NCBI GenBank assembly: GCA_014549065.1
Contig: JACDOX010000001.1
Coordinates: 6,113,697 to 6,177,696 of the forward strand
Length of the DNA: 64,000 nt
Source of the DNA: Cardinalis cardinalis
Lineage: Eukaryota > Chordata > Aves > Passeriformes > Cardinalidae
Reading direction: 5' to 3'
Shown here: piece after piece, positions 1 through 11,569 of the stretch
Layout of the letters: each line of letters begins with the position of its first letter
Position numbering within the stretch: position 1 is the stretch's first letter
Position numbers and translations under genes: made by a program
Notes under the pieces: generated by a model
Databases searched by the model: none
Seen by the model: only the letters and a program-made list of their open reading frames with translations
Told to the model about the DNA's origin: nothing

Positions 1-1640
1 TTGAGAATATTATGTGGTGTTTTATTCAGTTTTGTAGTTGTTTTCAGACTTTCCCAACTTCCACAGAGCTTGTTTTTGTGGTATTTGTTTCTTTCCAGCA
101 GCCACTCTGAGAAATTAGTTTTCAGCCTACAGTTCCTTAATAAACAATTAACATTTCCATGCAATTTAGTGTGGAAGAATTTAAAAAGTAAGAGCCTGTT
201 TTTGCCGTTACTTGGTTGGATGAAGGTCTTTTGTCCTGAAGAATAATTGTTGTCAAATATCTAATAGAAAAGAGTTTAAAAGGAAGGCTGTGCTTCCTAT
301 GGGGCAAAACCAATCTTTGAACTTACATTTGAAATTCTTTCCAAAACAGGGACANTTTACAAATAGCTGGCAGTGGAACAGTGCCAGGTTTTAGTTTTGC
401 TTGTTAATATATTTCAATGTCTGTTTCAGTGACGACTGTTAAAATGAAAGTTCTTTCAACTTTGGAAGTAAAATAGAGCAGAATAAACTATTAACTGTGT
501 TACAGGTGCTGCAGTGCCCTGCAGGTTGCTGAGCCACCTATATCATCATCGTTCATTGCATTCACTCTTTTGAGCCCAGCCATGGCTTCATAGAGTGTTG
601 GGTGCTTATGGACTGCAACAATTGTGCATAGACAGTACGTCACTTTCTATGTCACTACATGTGATGCAAGATATCAAACCTTAATCTCTGTTTCTTCTGG
701 AGACAACAGAGACAGGGCACCTTTGAACAGTGAACTGCTTGCATTTTTTTCTCAGCTTATTTCTGCCTCATTTTCTCAAGTCTTTGACCAGACAGCTTAA
801 ACATGGCTTTTCACAGATCACATTCACTCAGAGACAAATGAGGCNCAACCAGTTTTTGTCTCTGAAGTGTCCAGGATGGCAGCGACAGAAAAGCACAAGG
901 ATCTGTTGCAGAAAAGGAGCTATTGAACCTGCCAGCCACTGCCAGTTGCACAAATGCCTCAAGAGAAAGCACTCTTTTTCCTCTCCTATTGAAATTGGGT
1001 AGATATCCAGTGCTAAAAGAAATTACAGACTTGGCAACTCAGAGGTTGTAAGATAGGACCTTGTCGCTTCCTGCTGTTTTAAAATTTGTAGTCTTCTTGA
1101 GCTTGGCTTTTTCACTTAGTCCCCCCCTCTTTGAATTTCAGTATCCAAGATTGTGATAAAGAGGTTATCATGCTGAATGTCTAAAATGTGTCTTTGTGAA
1201 ATATGTAGGAAGGAACTATCCTATGCATAAAACCAATTTATAACACTTTAGCACCTGGACAGACTTCTACAAAAGTAACTTGATAGCAATACTTTCAATT
1301 ATTCACTCACATAGTTACTCATATTGGACTATGTCTCATATCTGTGTGCATTATTAGCTACCACAATTTTTCATGTAGGCAAGACAGAGGCTGTGATACA
1401 TAAGGATGATGGGCTATATGAACTTCAAAAAGTCAAGTCTAAAGTATTATTTGATATTTTCTAGAATCCATTGTTTTTTTTCATGAAGGAAAAGAAACCA
1501 AAACAAATCATTTTACCCAGTCTGCTGATTTTATTTTCTATCACTTTCTTATTCTCAGCCTTCAGAAATAATAAACTGGTTGTATCTACTGACATTTTTC
1601 TGGAAGATTGATCTTCTCAGTCACACAGATTTTGCAAACA
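1..1640. other. Unique AT-rich DNA, no gene seen
   Basis: I see no repeat family, splice-bounded open frame or RNA gene here. Open frames are short (90 residues or fewer) and low-complexity. Isolated ambiguous bases occur near 355 and 844. Confidence 0.5.
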
Positions 1641-1650
1641 TAATATCAGC

Positions 1651-1715
1651 TTGCATTTATATAGCTCATTTCATCTCAAAGAATCTCAAAACACTTTATA
1701 AATTTAATGCAGTGG
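1651..1715 (+). repeat. Possible ancient amniote repeat tail
   Basis: The segment resembles a motif seen in old amniote interspersed repeats: a 'gcatttatatag' block, then 'tttcatctcaaag', then 'cactttataaa'. In better-preserved copies I recall, this is followed by a block like 'ccccattttacag'; here that part is unclear. The match is from memory and short. It could be coincidental AT-rich sequence. Confidence 0.28.
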
Positions 1716-2201
1716 AGTATATACTCACCCCACATTGAATATAGGCATTTCCAGAATAAAGTATTCTTTGTGACTTGCTAACAGCAAGAAAAGTAAAAGA
1801 GAAAAGTAAGAGAGAGTTATTGTATCACCTTAAAAATCTCAAGACAAAATTTAATGTGGCTGCATGATATCAGTAAAACTATGCACTGATTGCTGTTTTC
1901 TAATTAATGAAAGCAGAGGATGCTCCATAGCCTTGGAAAAAGTCTACAAGACCTTGGCATTAACGTTGTAAGAATGACCTTAATTGGGCAGGCAAGGAGC
2001 TCTTTCAATGTTGCATTTTGTTTCTGAGACCAACAAGTATCTAGAAAACATCTTAAGAACAAAGAATCACATAATGTTTTTCCCTAGGCCTTGCCCAGCC
2101 TCAAGGATGATCAGGGATTTCCCGAGATAAAAGGATGTTTTATTTAAAAACGCTCCACAGAATTTTCCTTCATAGACTTGTCTAGCTCCTCTTCATACCC
2201 N

Positions 2202-2222
2202 TATTATTATTATTGTTATTAT
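2202..2222 (+). repeat. TTA trinucleotide microsatellite, imperfect
   Basis: About seven units of a TAT/TTA repeat with one G interruption. An ambiguous base sits at its left edge (2201), as is common at length-variable tracts. Confidence 0.8.
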
Positions 2223-2399
2223 CAGTACCTCTGGCTCACTGAGGAAAGATGTTCCAAGTTTAACTTCCATGCAGTGAAAACTCCCAAAATCCACCCCAAA
2301 CCAAGTGATAGGTATTACCTCTTTTATGTCCCTTCACTCTTTTATGAAAAGAAACAGTGAACACATTCCTCAATGACTTTCTCCACAGTACTTTTAGAG

Positions 2400-2790
2400 G
2401 TCTCTATGCTGAGGCAAAGATTTGGTGCCCAATTTGCCAACTGCAAATTGAGCTGTGGATGGGGGTCCAAAACACAAGGCCAAGAACTGCCAACACTTTT
2501 GTTAACAAAGGGCACAAGGACAGGTGGTGACAGCCAGGTGAATGGATACTGAGAGACACTGCAGGAGTGGAGGGCTCAGGAGGAAGAAGAAGATTTGGGA
2601 AACTTGCTAACACTTGGACTGTGAGAGATAAAAGCCATGGGGTCCTCCTCCAAGGCATCAGCTTTAGTTCTTTCTGTGCTACTGAGCCAAGAATAAATGT
2701 CTTTATGGAAGACATCGGTGATTCTGCCATTGGAAACCCAAGGTCAAAACTGTAAAGAAGCCTTGTCTAGCTGCACATGAGGGGAGTGTG
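2400..2790 (+). mobile_element. LTR-like segment, candidate only
   Basis: The stretch is less AT-rich than its flanks and has a promoter-then-polyA layout on the plus strand: a TATA-like 'agataaaag' at about 2626-2634 and AATAAA at 2692-2697, followed by about 90 bases rich in short CA-ending motifs. That order fits the U3-R-U5 part of a retroviral LTR. I could not define TG...CA ends with a matching target duplication, and I cannot name a family. It could equally be unique DNA with chance motifs. Confidence 0.27.
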
Positions 2791-2799
2791 TGTAGAGTC

Positions 2800-4790
2800 A
2801 AGCCAGGCACCTGTCAGCTCACTGGTGCTGCTGTGCAGGACGTCCCAGCAGTGGAAGCCTCTGGCACTGGGAGTGTGACTGCCAGCGAATCTCCTGAATG
2901 GTCAGACTGGGAAGTTTCCTTAATATCTGTTAGAAATCTCCTCATCTGTCTCTTTTCTGCAAGTGAAAACCTCATATTCTCTTTTTTCATTTCTCTGCTG
3001 TCACTCCATAATCTGAGCTGTGGTTGCTGCCTGTTCTTGTCACCTTCTCCAGCTTTACCACATCTTTTTAGATGGAAGGAAACTGGATTGCAGTCACTGG
3101 TCAGCTTAGAAGGACACCAGGGCTTTACTCAGTAACATACTAATATTTCCCATTTTTTAAAGCTCTATTTCTTATTTAGCATGTTTTGAATAAGCATGAG
3201 CTGTGAGAAACCCCCAGTTTTGAGACAATAACCTTTTGAAGAGCAGGCGTTACCCAACACAGCACCGCAAAACTCTGTCTTGTGACAGGCATCTGTCAGA
3301 AGCTGCAGATCTTGGCTCACCCCACACAGGACACAGCACTGCTGGGTGAAAAACAGGGAGGAGGAGGTCTGTAGCAAGGAAGAATGCTGGAGAACATGGA
3401 TAGGTAATCTCTGAAATGGCTGCAGCCTGTTCATGGGTCAAGTCCTGAAAATCAAAAATAAGAATTGACTGTGAGTTTTCAGCCACATAGCTGAGATTTC
3501 CCTCTCTTTATATGTGTAAGGTCTTTAACATTTTTTTTCCAATGAACGTATTTCTCACAGATGTTTAATCATTTTCAGTAACAACATTTATCATTTATCA
3601 TTTAACATTTATCATTTGTCATTTTCCAGAATGAAGAGATCACAGAATACCTCGGGTATGTTTCCACCAAAGCAGTGTAAACAGACACTCATTTGTCTGG
3701 TGATGCGTTATTTCTTTGTATATTTAAAATCAATCACCCTATTTCAGCCCTTCCCTGTAACTTTTTTTCCTACCCTGCAACCCATGCTTCCACTTTTCCT
3801 CTGCCTTCTTACATTTTATACATATAAAATGTATATGTATATGCAATTTTTTCCACTTCTAAAACCCTAGATATTTACATATCTAATTTTCTAGTATTTC
3901 CATTGGACCAAAACNCTGTCATTCCGATTATCTTTTCACAATGATGTTGTCCTCCTATTTTTTGTATCTAAACTGCATTAATTTTGCACTCTTTTTAGAC
4001 TTTTGCTAAACTGCAATTGCAATGTTCCTGCCTCTACCATAAAAATTTGTGCACTTCCTCCTAGATCATTAATGGCCAAATGAAAAAATGTGGACTTAAC
4101 ATCACATCCTTCTTCCAGACTACCTTTGGCTCTCACCTCCACCACTGCATGTTTCTACATAGTTTCATTACCCCTGTTTCATTCTTCTCTGTCAATATTC
4201 ATTGCATGTTACAGGATTAAAGAAACAGCCATTTTAGAAATTTTTAAAATAAGATTAATGTGTGTTTTGAGTACAGCAAGTGGTTTTCTCTACTGAGAAC
4301 AGTTACCTCTAACATTTCTCATTCTTCAGAAGAAACTCATGCATAAACTCAAGTAACTTTTCCATGGTAAAATAACATCACAGTCATGATACAGAGGTGC
4401 AGTTTTCTAATTGTAAGGATAGGAGAAGTCCTGTCAGAAGAAAATGCTTGGAGTAGAGCATTTGTCCTAAATGCCAAGCATTTTCAAAAAGGTACAAGTT
4501 ACAAGATGTACAAGAGGTCTTTTATTTTAATATAAATGTTCACTTGAAAGCGCATACTAGAAACATTTGTATACAAGTCCTTGCACAGTGTCATAGGAAG
4601 CCTTTTAACTACAGGATTATTCCAAACCTTAACACAACCTTGCCCTTCCCCCCCCACTGGAAACTTAAACCTGGAGAAGTTGAGGAGCCACATGTATTAC
4701 TGAGTGTTTTCCTATTCAGAATTCACTCAGGAGGTCAAGGAATCAGCAATATTCATCTGAGGTTTCTGTGGCTAGATGGAAGCACACAGA
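2800..4790. other. Unique DNA without recognised feature
   Basis: The stretch holds no gene or dated repeat I can support apart from the small tandem repeat near 3.6 kb. Open frames such as 2788-3135 (115 codons) and 3616-3870 have no recognisable domain. Confidence 0.45.
3594..3625 (+). repeat. Short ATTTATC tandem repeat
   Basis: Four to five imperfect copies of a 7-bp unit (ATTTATC with ATTTAAC and ATTTGTC variants) in direct succession. It is probably a degenerate simple repeat. Confidence 0.65.
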
Positions 4791-4830
4791 CGGCAGGCCC
4801 TTGAGATTAACCTGTGCAAGGCCAGTTACT

Positions 4831-4892
4831 GGGCTTCAATGATCCTGGTGGGTCCCTTTCCGCTTAGGATATTCTATGATTCTGTGATTCTA
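4831..4892 (+). mobile_element. CR1-type 3' tail fragment
   Basis: The block runs 'tcaatgatcctggtgggtcc', then 'ctttccgcttaggatattc', then 'tatgattctgtgattcta'. This is the 3' end shared by CR1 LINEs and CR1-tailed SINEs of birds, including the terminal ATTCTATGATTCTGTG-type repeats. Only the last 60 or so bases are present, so a 5'-truncated CR1 and a truncated SINE cannot be told apart. Confidence 0.75.
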
Positions 4893-4899
4893 CCACCCA

Positions 4900-5500
4900 A
4901 GACAGGTCTCCCAGTTTTGCTTTTTGCTGGCCTCAAGCTCATTCACTTCCAGCTGACCTTGCATGAAGAACACTGCGATGGGGGCATGTGCTGAGAATGC
5001 TAATGGAATGAGGATGCAAAGGGAATGAGGATGTTAAGGGACACATTATCATAGCTAACACACCCTGAGGGCATGCACTGTGGTGCAATCACTGACCATT
5101 ACATGAGGTTTGTGTTTCATTCTTAGTCATCACTTATTCAGGACAGTACGAGGACAAAACCAGCATTTTTTTCAGATTTATTAGGAGAAAATAATCAACC
5201 AAGCAAAAGGTGACTACAGAAGGAGTTAAAGCATGACTTCTAAAGTAAAAATTTACTTCCTAAACACTTGAAAACTTACCAATTTATAAATAAGAATTAA
5301 GCCTTGTTCTGTTTCTATTTACATACTGGAAACAACATAAGATAAAAGTGTTCTAAACAAATGTTATGTATGTGCTTAAAAAAGGCAGAGACAATAATTA
5401 TGAGGCTTTGCTAGGCTTACTCCAAAACCATGGAAGTCCAGTCTGTAGACCTTCACTCAACTTAGGGTGAACAGAATTCCATCAGTGTTGCCCTCTGGGA
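4900..5500. other. Unique DNA, nothing recognised
   Basis: No gene, repeat family or regulatory site can be supported here. Confidence 0.45.
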
Positions 5501-5507
5501 ATCAGTA

Positions 5508-5860
5508 TGTAAATAGTCTTATCCTTGTACGGGTTGGTTCTAGAAAGCTCTCTGGTCCCCTTCTTGTTATTGGTTAAGATTTTCTGCAGTAATTTAAATA
5601 TTCCTAACCCTTGTTCCTCATTGGACCCTCACCCTCACATTCCGCCCCTAACCTACCCTTTATACACTCTGTATCCAGCCTGGCTATGGCTTTTTGGAGT
5701 GCTCCTGTACTTGCTGTAGGGATTGTCCTGTTGTTTTAACTTTTTAAAAAGTATTTCTGTTTCAGGTTACTCCATCGAGCCCATCCTTTATTTTCATCTC
5801 CACCTCACTCTTGACTGACGCGGTCCTGAGGTGGCAGCACACCGGGCTTGCCACAGGTTT
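5508..5860 (+). mobile_element. LTR-like segment (ERV), candidate
   Basis: The segment has an LTR-like order on the plus strand. ATTGG boxes lie at about 5570 and 5620, followed by a C-rich stretch. A TATA-like 'tttatacac' lies at 5659-5667, then a degraded polyA-like 'ttaaaaagtatttctg', and a GC-richer end finishing in 'gggcttgccaca' near 5853. The composition contrasts with the flanks. Start and end are my best TG...CA guess; the flanks show no target duplication, so the boundaries are soft and the family is not named. Confidence 0.42.
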
Positions 5861-5869
5861 TTTTTTGTG

Positions 5870-6262
5870 TATTCTTTGTGAATTAAAATGCTGATTGCAG
5901 AACAACCCTTAGATACTAATGGTGAATTAAAGGCTTTGAGTGCTTAAATCCTCTAGTTTGTCTAGGGCACCTGATGGGATTTCTCATATCCTGTTAAACT
6001 TCAGATTTGTTGACAAGAATGAGAAATTTTTGTTCTCATCATAAGTAAGTGCTGTGAAAAGGGGAAAGAAGCTGCGAGGTTTCTTAGTATGTAATGTGCT
6101 NGTACTTAACTGTGTCTTAAAATGGAGAACAATGGGCTGATGGAAAGAATAGGAAAAAAAGAAACAGCTGCACCTAACAGAAGTTCTAGATTCTGGTAAT
6201 GAAATTATGTTATCTGCCAGAAATTGCTCTTCTTCATTTCATAAAATCTCTGCTTTTCACAG
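5870..6262. other. Unique DNA upstream of the exon-like segment
   Basis: AT-rich sequence with no recognised repeat. The last 40 bases are pyrimidine-biased before the AG at 6261-6262. Confidence 0.4.
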
Positions 6263-6310
6263 GTGTTCAAGTGCAGCTATACATATGCTACTGTGGCGCC
6301 ATCTGTACAA
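6263..6310 (+). other. Exon-like segment with strong splice signals
   Basis: Forty-eight bases lie between a good acceptor (pyrimidine-biased tract ending 'ttttcacag') and a near-consensus donor ('gtaagtgac'). The length is divisible by three and all three plus-strand frames are open. The frame-1 product begins VFKCSYTYAT; I do not recognise it in any frame. It could be a small exon of a gene whose other exons lie outside the window, or a chance pair of splice signals, of which many are expected in 64 kb. Confidence 0.2.
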
Positions 6311-6590
6311 GTAAGTGACTTTGAACTGTTATTTTTCAGAAACATCACATATAAAACAGGTCCATTCTAATCAGGAAAATATTAAGAATATGATATAGAG
6401 TCTCATTGTGCGTCTTTCAAGTAGGGACACCCACACAGAGCACCTGCTGCTCATCACAGCAAATTAATTCATCCTCACCTCTGAACTTATCTGCATACAA
6501 AATAGAGCAGCCAGCTGAGAGGCTGGAGTACTTTTTAGTCTGTCTGTAATGGCAGTTGGGATTAAAACTAATGACAACAATGAAATAAAG

Positions 6591-6659
<69 letters not shown>
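6591..6659. repeat. GATA tetranucleotide microsatellite
   Basis: About 17 uninterrupted GATA units. The only open frame across it (minus strand, 6464-6706) is a repetition of YLSI and is not a gene. Long pure GATA arrays are usually length-polymorphic. Confidence 0.97.
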
Positions 6660-6660
<1 letters not shown>

Positions 6661-6699
6661 AAACAGTAGGCCTTATGGCTTGTTCATGTTCCCAAAACG

Positions 6700-8090
6700 C
6701 CTTCAAAGAGTGCCATTCATTACATTCTCCCCTAAATACTATTTAGAAAAAAAAAGATTGTCAGTTTTTGTCAACCATTTTAGATTAAACAAGTAACTAT
6801 TAAACTTGCTTATCTGACAGTTCTTGGCCACAGCTTGAATAAAGGTTTCCTTTCCACAATTCCAGCTCATCTTTGGTTTGAAAGAGAACATTTAGTGCTA
6901 AGTCAAATAAAATTACAAATTCATTATTTCTTTCTTCTAAATTCTAAAAAAGAGTAAAAGACGTAACAGGATCATACTGTGATTTTAAAATGTCCTTCAC
7001 TTTGTTCCTGTAAAGTTGGAGTTAATCAAAAGGTATGGAATTCAAATTCATCCTCAGTTCCTGAACATCAATATGGTGAATAAATTTTTAGATATTAGTA
7101 GGCTGAAGAACTAGGGAAAGAGTTCAGATGAATCATTAATGAAAAAATTGCCCATCTTATTAGTGGGATGTATATTTTCTCTTCTTCATTGGCTTTCTGC
7201 ATTTTTCACAAGGTTGATGTTTTCTGTTCTTACTTGACTGCTACTGAAGTGCAAATCTCAAGAGATGTTTCTCAAACATGGGCAGAGTGAACTCTGATAA
7301 CCCATAAACACAGCAGAGTTCTCAATCACCAGTGCCACATGCAAATTCAGTTTTTAGGGGAAAAGAGAAAATAGAAGACTAACTTTGAGGTTGCTTCAAT
7401 CCTCCATGAAACAAGTAATCCTGCTAATTGCAGGAAATTGTTCAAATACAATATTCTTTCTAAATAATTTCTCCAAAACAATCTCCAAGCACTCATTACC
7501 AGTCATAAAAACATTTCTATGGTTACTACTTCTTTTGTAGATATATTGAAATTAAAATAATAAAAAAAGAGAAGAGAATATATTGTCCTTGTTAAATTAT
7601 TCAAATATAGGCTATCAAACAAGAACATCACGAATTTTACTGACTTGAGCAGGCACTCACTTTTGACACAAAAGTGATTAAACAGTCGTATTTCTAATGC
7701 ATGACCTAAAATTTCAACACCTGAACTTTTGGTCAGCTCGTACAAAGAACTCTCTGCATTTAAAGTCTGTCTCTGATTATCCTAGAGGTGTATGCATTTC
7801 AAAACACATATCTTTGGATTATCTGAATTTCTTTTTACTGTGTACTCTCTCAGGGAATACTGGCCCTTAACTTATATTATTCAATTATTGCAAGTGAGCA
7901 TTTGATATTTTACTTTCAGCCATATTTGTCTTTGACCTACTTCAATGGCATGTGGAAAAAAGCTTTGAAATATTTAATCACAAAAAAAAAGTGAAGGCTA
8001 AGGGATTTTTTGCATTTGTTTCTTGTCTAGGTCATTGTATGTTTGTCAGATCTAAGGGCTCTTAGTTCAAAGAATTAACATAATTTTAAC
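6700..8090. other. Unique AT-rich DNA, nothing recognised
   Basis: No repeat family or gene is supported. The open frame on the minus strand at 7503-7745 has no domain and reads through AT-rich sequence. Confidence 0.45.
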
Positions 8091-8650
8091 TCATAGAATG
8101 GTTTGAGTTGGTTGGGATGTTAAAGATCATCTGGTTCCAACCCCTCTGCCATGGACAGGGACATTTTCCATTAGACCAGGTTGCTCGGAGAATACCCAAT
8201 CCAACCCTGCATTGAACACCTCCAGGGGTGAGGCAGCCACAACTTCCCTCTTCAGCATGTCCAGTGCCTCACCATCCTCACACTAAAGTATTTCCTTCTA
8301 ATATCTAATGTAACCCTACCCTCTTTCAGTTTAAAATATCTCTCTTGTTCTGTCACTACCAGGTCCAAGTCAGAAGCCCTCTCCAGCTCTTTCATGGCCC
8401 CTTTATGTACTAGAAGGTGCTATATGGTCTCCCCAGAGGCTTCTCTTCTCCAGACTGAGCAACTCCAGCCCTCTCAGCCATTCCTCATAGGTGAGGTGCT
8501 CCATGTCTCTGTTCATGTTTATGGCCTTCTTCTGGCCTTGGTCCAGCAAGTCCAGGTCCTTATGTCAGGGGTCCCAGAGCTGAATGCATCTCTCCAGGTG
8601 AAGTGTCATGAGACAGTAGTAGAGGGGGAGAATCTGTATCAAACAACTTT
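8091..8650 (-). mobile_element. CR1 LINE 3' fragment, 5'-truncated
   Basis: The copy reads on the minus strand. Its 3' end lies at 8091, where the complement of 'tcatagaatggtttgagttg' gives the CR1 terminus. The following blocks ('gttccaacccctctgccatg', 'accaggttgctc', 'cagactgagcaactccag', 'cattcctcatagg', 'ggtccagcaagtccaggtc') match the reverse complement of the 3' part of avian CR1 ORF2 and its 3' UTR. About 560 bases remain of a roughly 4.5-kb element. The 5' limit is approximate. 5' truncation is the usual outcome of CR1 target-primed reverse transcription. Open frames across it (8394-8696) are antisense debris. Confidence 0.93.
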
Positions 8651-8699
8651 TTCAGGCACTGGGGACCAGCAGGGGCTCAGCTACCAAAATTCCTGAGTT

Positions 8700-11285
8700 C
8701 TCTAGAAAGATTCTTGATGAATAAATTATCTACATATCCCCATGTCTATAGTTACTTGTTATCTAGAAGCTTTTACAATATACATGTGTAGCTGAAAACT
8801 TTAACTGCCACAGTAAACTATTTCTCGTTAGAAGCATACTTTTACTGAAGGAAAAGAAAAATTTATGTACGAGACGGTGCTGTCCCCAGAGTATTTAAGT
8901 ACTAGTTAATCCCTTTTGCCTAAAAAATGTGGTTATGTCCATCAGATGGCACTGCAGAACATATGAATTTTGAAAGCCATAGTGTGTGTTATTTCTTAGA
9001 AGGTGAAAGAGAAGTTGCCTACCCTATTTATGCCGTCCTTGCTATGATGAGACACCAGATTCAGCCTTCCTCCTCTATCCCTTTGCCTTCTGTCATCTTT
9101 TTTAGCTGGACTCCAAAGTANCTTTTTATTATTGTGATTGCTAAGTTAGCATACAAAACACTCTCCTTGCAAGTCAGGGCATCAGATNCAGTTAAATAAA
9201 GATATTCCATATTAACTTCGAATTAAGTAATTCCATTGCTGGAAGTGAGTTTGCAATTTAAGGAAGCAGTTGTTTAGATAAATGAAGAGCCTACTCTGAA
9301 TCCTGTAAAATAAAGCTTCCTATTCAACATTTTGATACCCTAATTGAAAAAAAAGAAGTGATATTTGTGCAGGCTTAGATTTTTTTTTTTTTGAGGAGGT
9401 GAAATGGAAATATAATTTGGTTTTTAAATTATAGATTATTTTCATTCACTAGCTATCAGTTTCCATCAGTATGTCAGACATTGCAGTGCCTACTATTGTT
9501 TGAGGCACAAACAGATCTTCATTAAATCAACTCAAGAAATCTGAAATTGTCTCCATCCATGAGATACCGTTCTGTCACTTTCATTACCATTCAAACAGCA
9601 AGAGCTGAGAGCAGTCTCACTGGAATATTCTTGAACTAGGAGGCCAACTGACTCCTACTTTCAGGAAGACTTTTTTTTTTTAAGTTAAAAGCATGAGATA
9701 GTACAGTTTCACAGCACATAAGAGTCTGAGAAGAAGGGCCCAACATACAACAGAAGAGTATGAAATATAAAACTCCTTCAAGACAATCAGAAATCCAGAG
9801 GGGCCTGCTAGGAAATAGGCTGCCATATGGGTCAGAAGGAGGTCACTGCTCAGTTGAAATTTTTGTAGGAAGGGATTAGACAAGGTTGTGTTGAAATTTT
9901 AAGACATGAATCTTGAGTCCTGCCTAACAATATAAAGTCTAAGAAGTCCTCAAATCTTAAAAAAAAACACAAAAACTCCCAAACATACCAAAGTAAAAAA
10001 AAAAAAAATCCCACCCAACACAACCCAAAATCCAAAAAAACAAACCTAGACTAAATAAAATATAAAAGAAGCCTTCCCAGCTTACTCAAAAGCAATCAGT
10101 GAATATTTGCTAGCAATAAACAAATAGTGTTTGCAGGACAAAAGTTTTTGCATTGTGTTTCTTTAGTATTTTTATCTTAAGGAAATTACCAGACATATAA
10201 TCCAAGCTGTACTCTAAATCTTTCCTGACAACATTTCCCGTGCATGGCACTCCTGGTAAATTCTGTCTTCAAAAAGAAACTCGGTGTTTTTCAAAACACA
10301 ATTGTTTCCTTACCTGTATTTATTAAAGTGCCTATAAATGCAAGATTAAAAACAATTCAAAAGACCTGTCATATTGAAGAATGTTAACCCTGCTTTATCT
10401 AACATCATCTCTAACTAGATTTACAAAGGAAAACTGAGACACCTGAATCATGAAGTCTGNTAACAACCACAGAAGTGATGATGCCAACAGAAAAAAAAAA
10501 AGCTTCACAATGACTTTTGTCACATTTATATTTCATAAATCAGACAGTCAATTCTGCATTAATTTTTAAGTAGTCACTGCTTGCCCTTCCTCAGCATTTA
10601 GAGTAATGAATGCAAGGAGCAAATAGAGAGGTAGTTCATAAGTGCTTTTGACAACTCTAATTTTCAAACACTTGATCTAGTCATAAATTCTAACTACCAT
10701 GAACAGAGCTGCAAGGTCAGAGTGTGCAGGTGCTACCAGCTTAACTGACAACTTTGTTGTCCTACTTCATGTGTCGGTGGGTTTGGTTTCATTTGGTTTG
10801 ATTTATGTGGGTTTTTTAACTAGCAATTCAAATAAAGAAAAAGCAGTTAATACCAGAATTACAAAAGCACTTTTTTAATGCACAAAATATATTTTAAAAA
10901 TAGAAATCGTGTATCATACATATAACAACTTTGATATNAATACCTAATTATTTTATAATTACAAAAAAATGTTACAGCTTCTTTAGGCAGTCTTCTAAAT
11001 TCAGGTCTGTCTCTATTTCTTAAAAAAAAGAAAATTAACCATACAGTCTCTACTGTGCATTTTTGAATAAATAATGTATATGTTTTATAGCATCTGTGTA
11101 CTTGTAAACTATCTATAAGTACCACACAATAATTTCCCTGATGCTTTAAAACAACTTTTGCCTAGAGTACTTGTTAAAGTACTTGTTAAAGTACATTTTT
11201 GGCTATCCAACCATTAGGGAAAAGGCTTGGAATATTAGCATCTTAGAGGAAATTTCTGCTTTGCTCAAGCTTTTGATGGCTAAAC
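8700..11285. other. Unique AT-rich DNA with A tracts
   Basis: No gene or repeat family is recognised. There are several A or T homopolymers (for example near 9380-9391, 9671-9681 and 9997-10008) and ambiguous bases at about 9121, 9188, 10460 and 10938. Confidence 0.45.
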
Positions 11286-11291
11286 ATGATA

Positions 11292-11560
11292 TGTGGGGTT
11301 GTGGGTTGCAGACAGACACAGTGGGTCATCAGCAAACAGCCATGAGTTTAATGTGGCCGCCCCTTTTATAGGGCTTTGGATTTCCTGGGCTCAGATGGTT
11401 GGTTGGATGAGACCTCTCTCTGCCCATCTCTCTGAGGCCAGTGATGTATCTGCATCTCAGCTAGAACAGGGTTGGCTGAGGTCTTTGCTTGGGTTTGAAT
11501 CCAACCTATCCCTGCCTTATCCGGGGACTCGTTTTTTTCTAGGTTAGTTGAGTTTAGGGG
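11292..11560 (-). mobile_element. LTR-like segment, minus orientation
   Basis: On the minus strand a TATAAAA box (11364-11370) is followed only 11 bases later by ATTAAA (11347-11352), then about 55 bases to a CA end at 11292. This close TATA-to-polyA spacing is the arrangement of alpharetrovirus and other short-R class II LTRs. The segment is GC-richer than its surroundings. The right-hand limit is a guess from composition; no target duplication was found, so the call is structural only. Confidence 0.36.
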
Positions 11561-11569
11561 NCACCTTCA

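Noticed and set aside
6464..6706. Open frame encoding repeated YLSI
   Set aside because: Pure translation of the GATA microsatellite.
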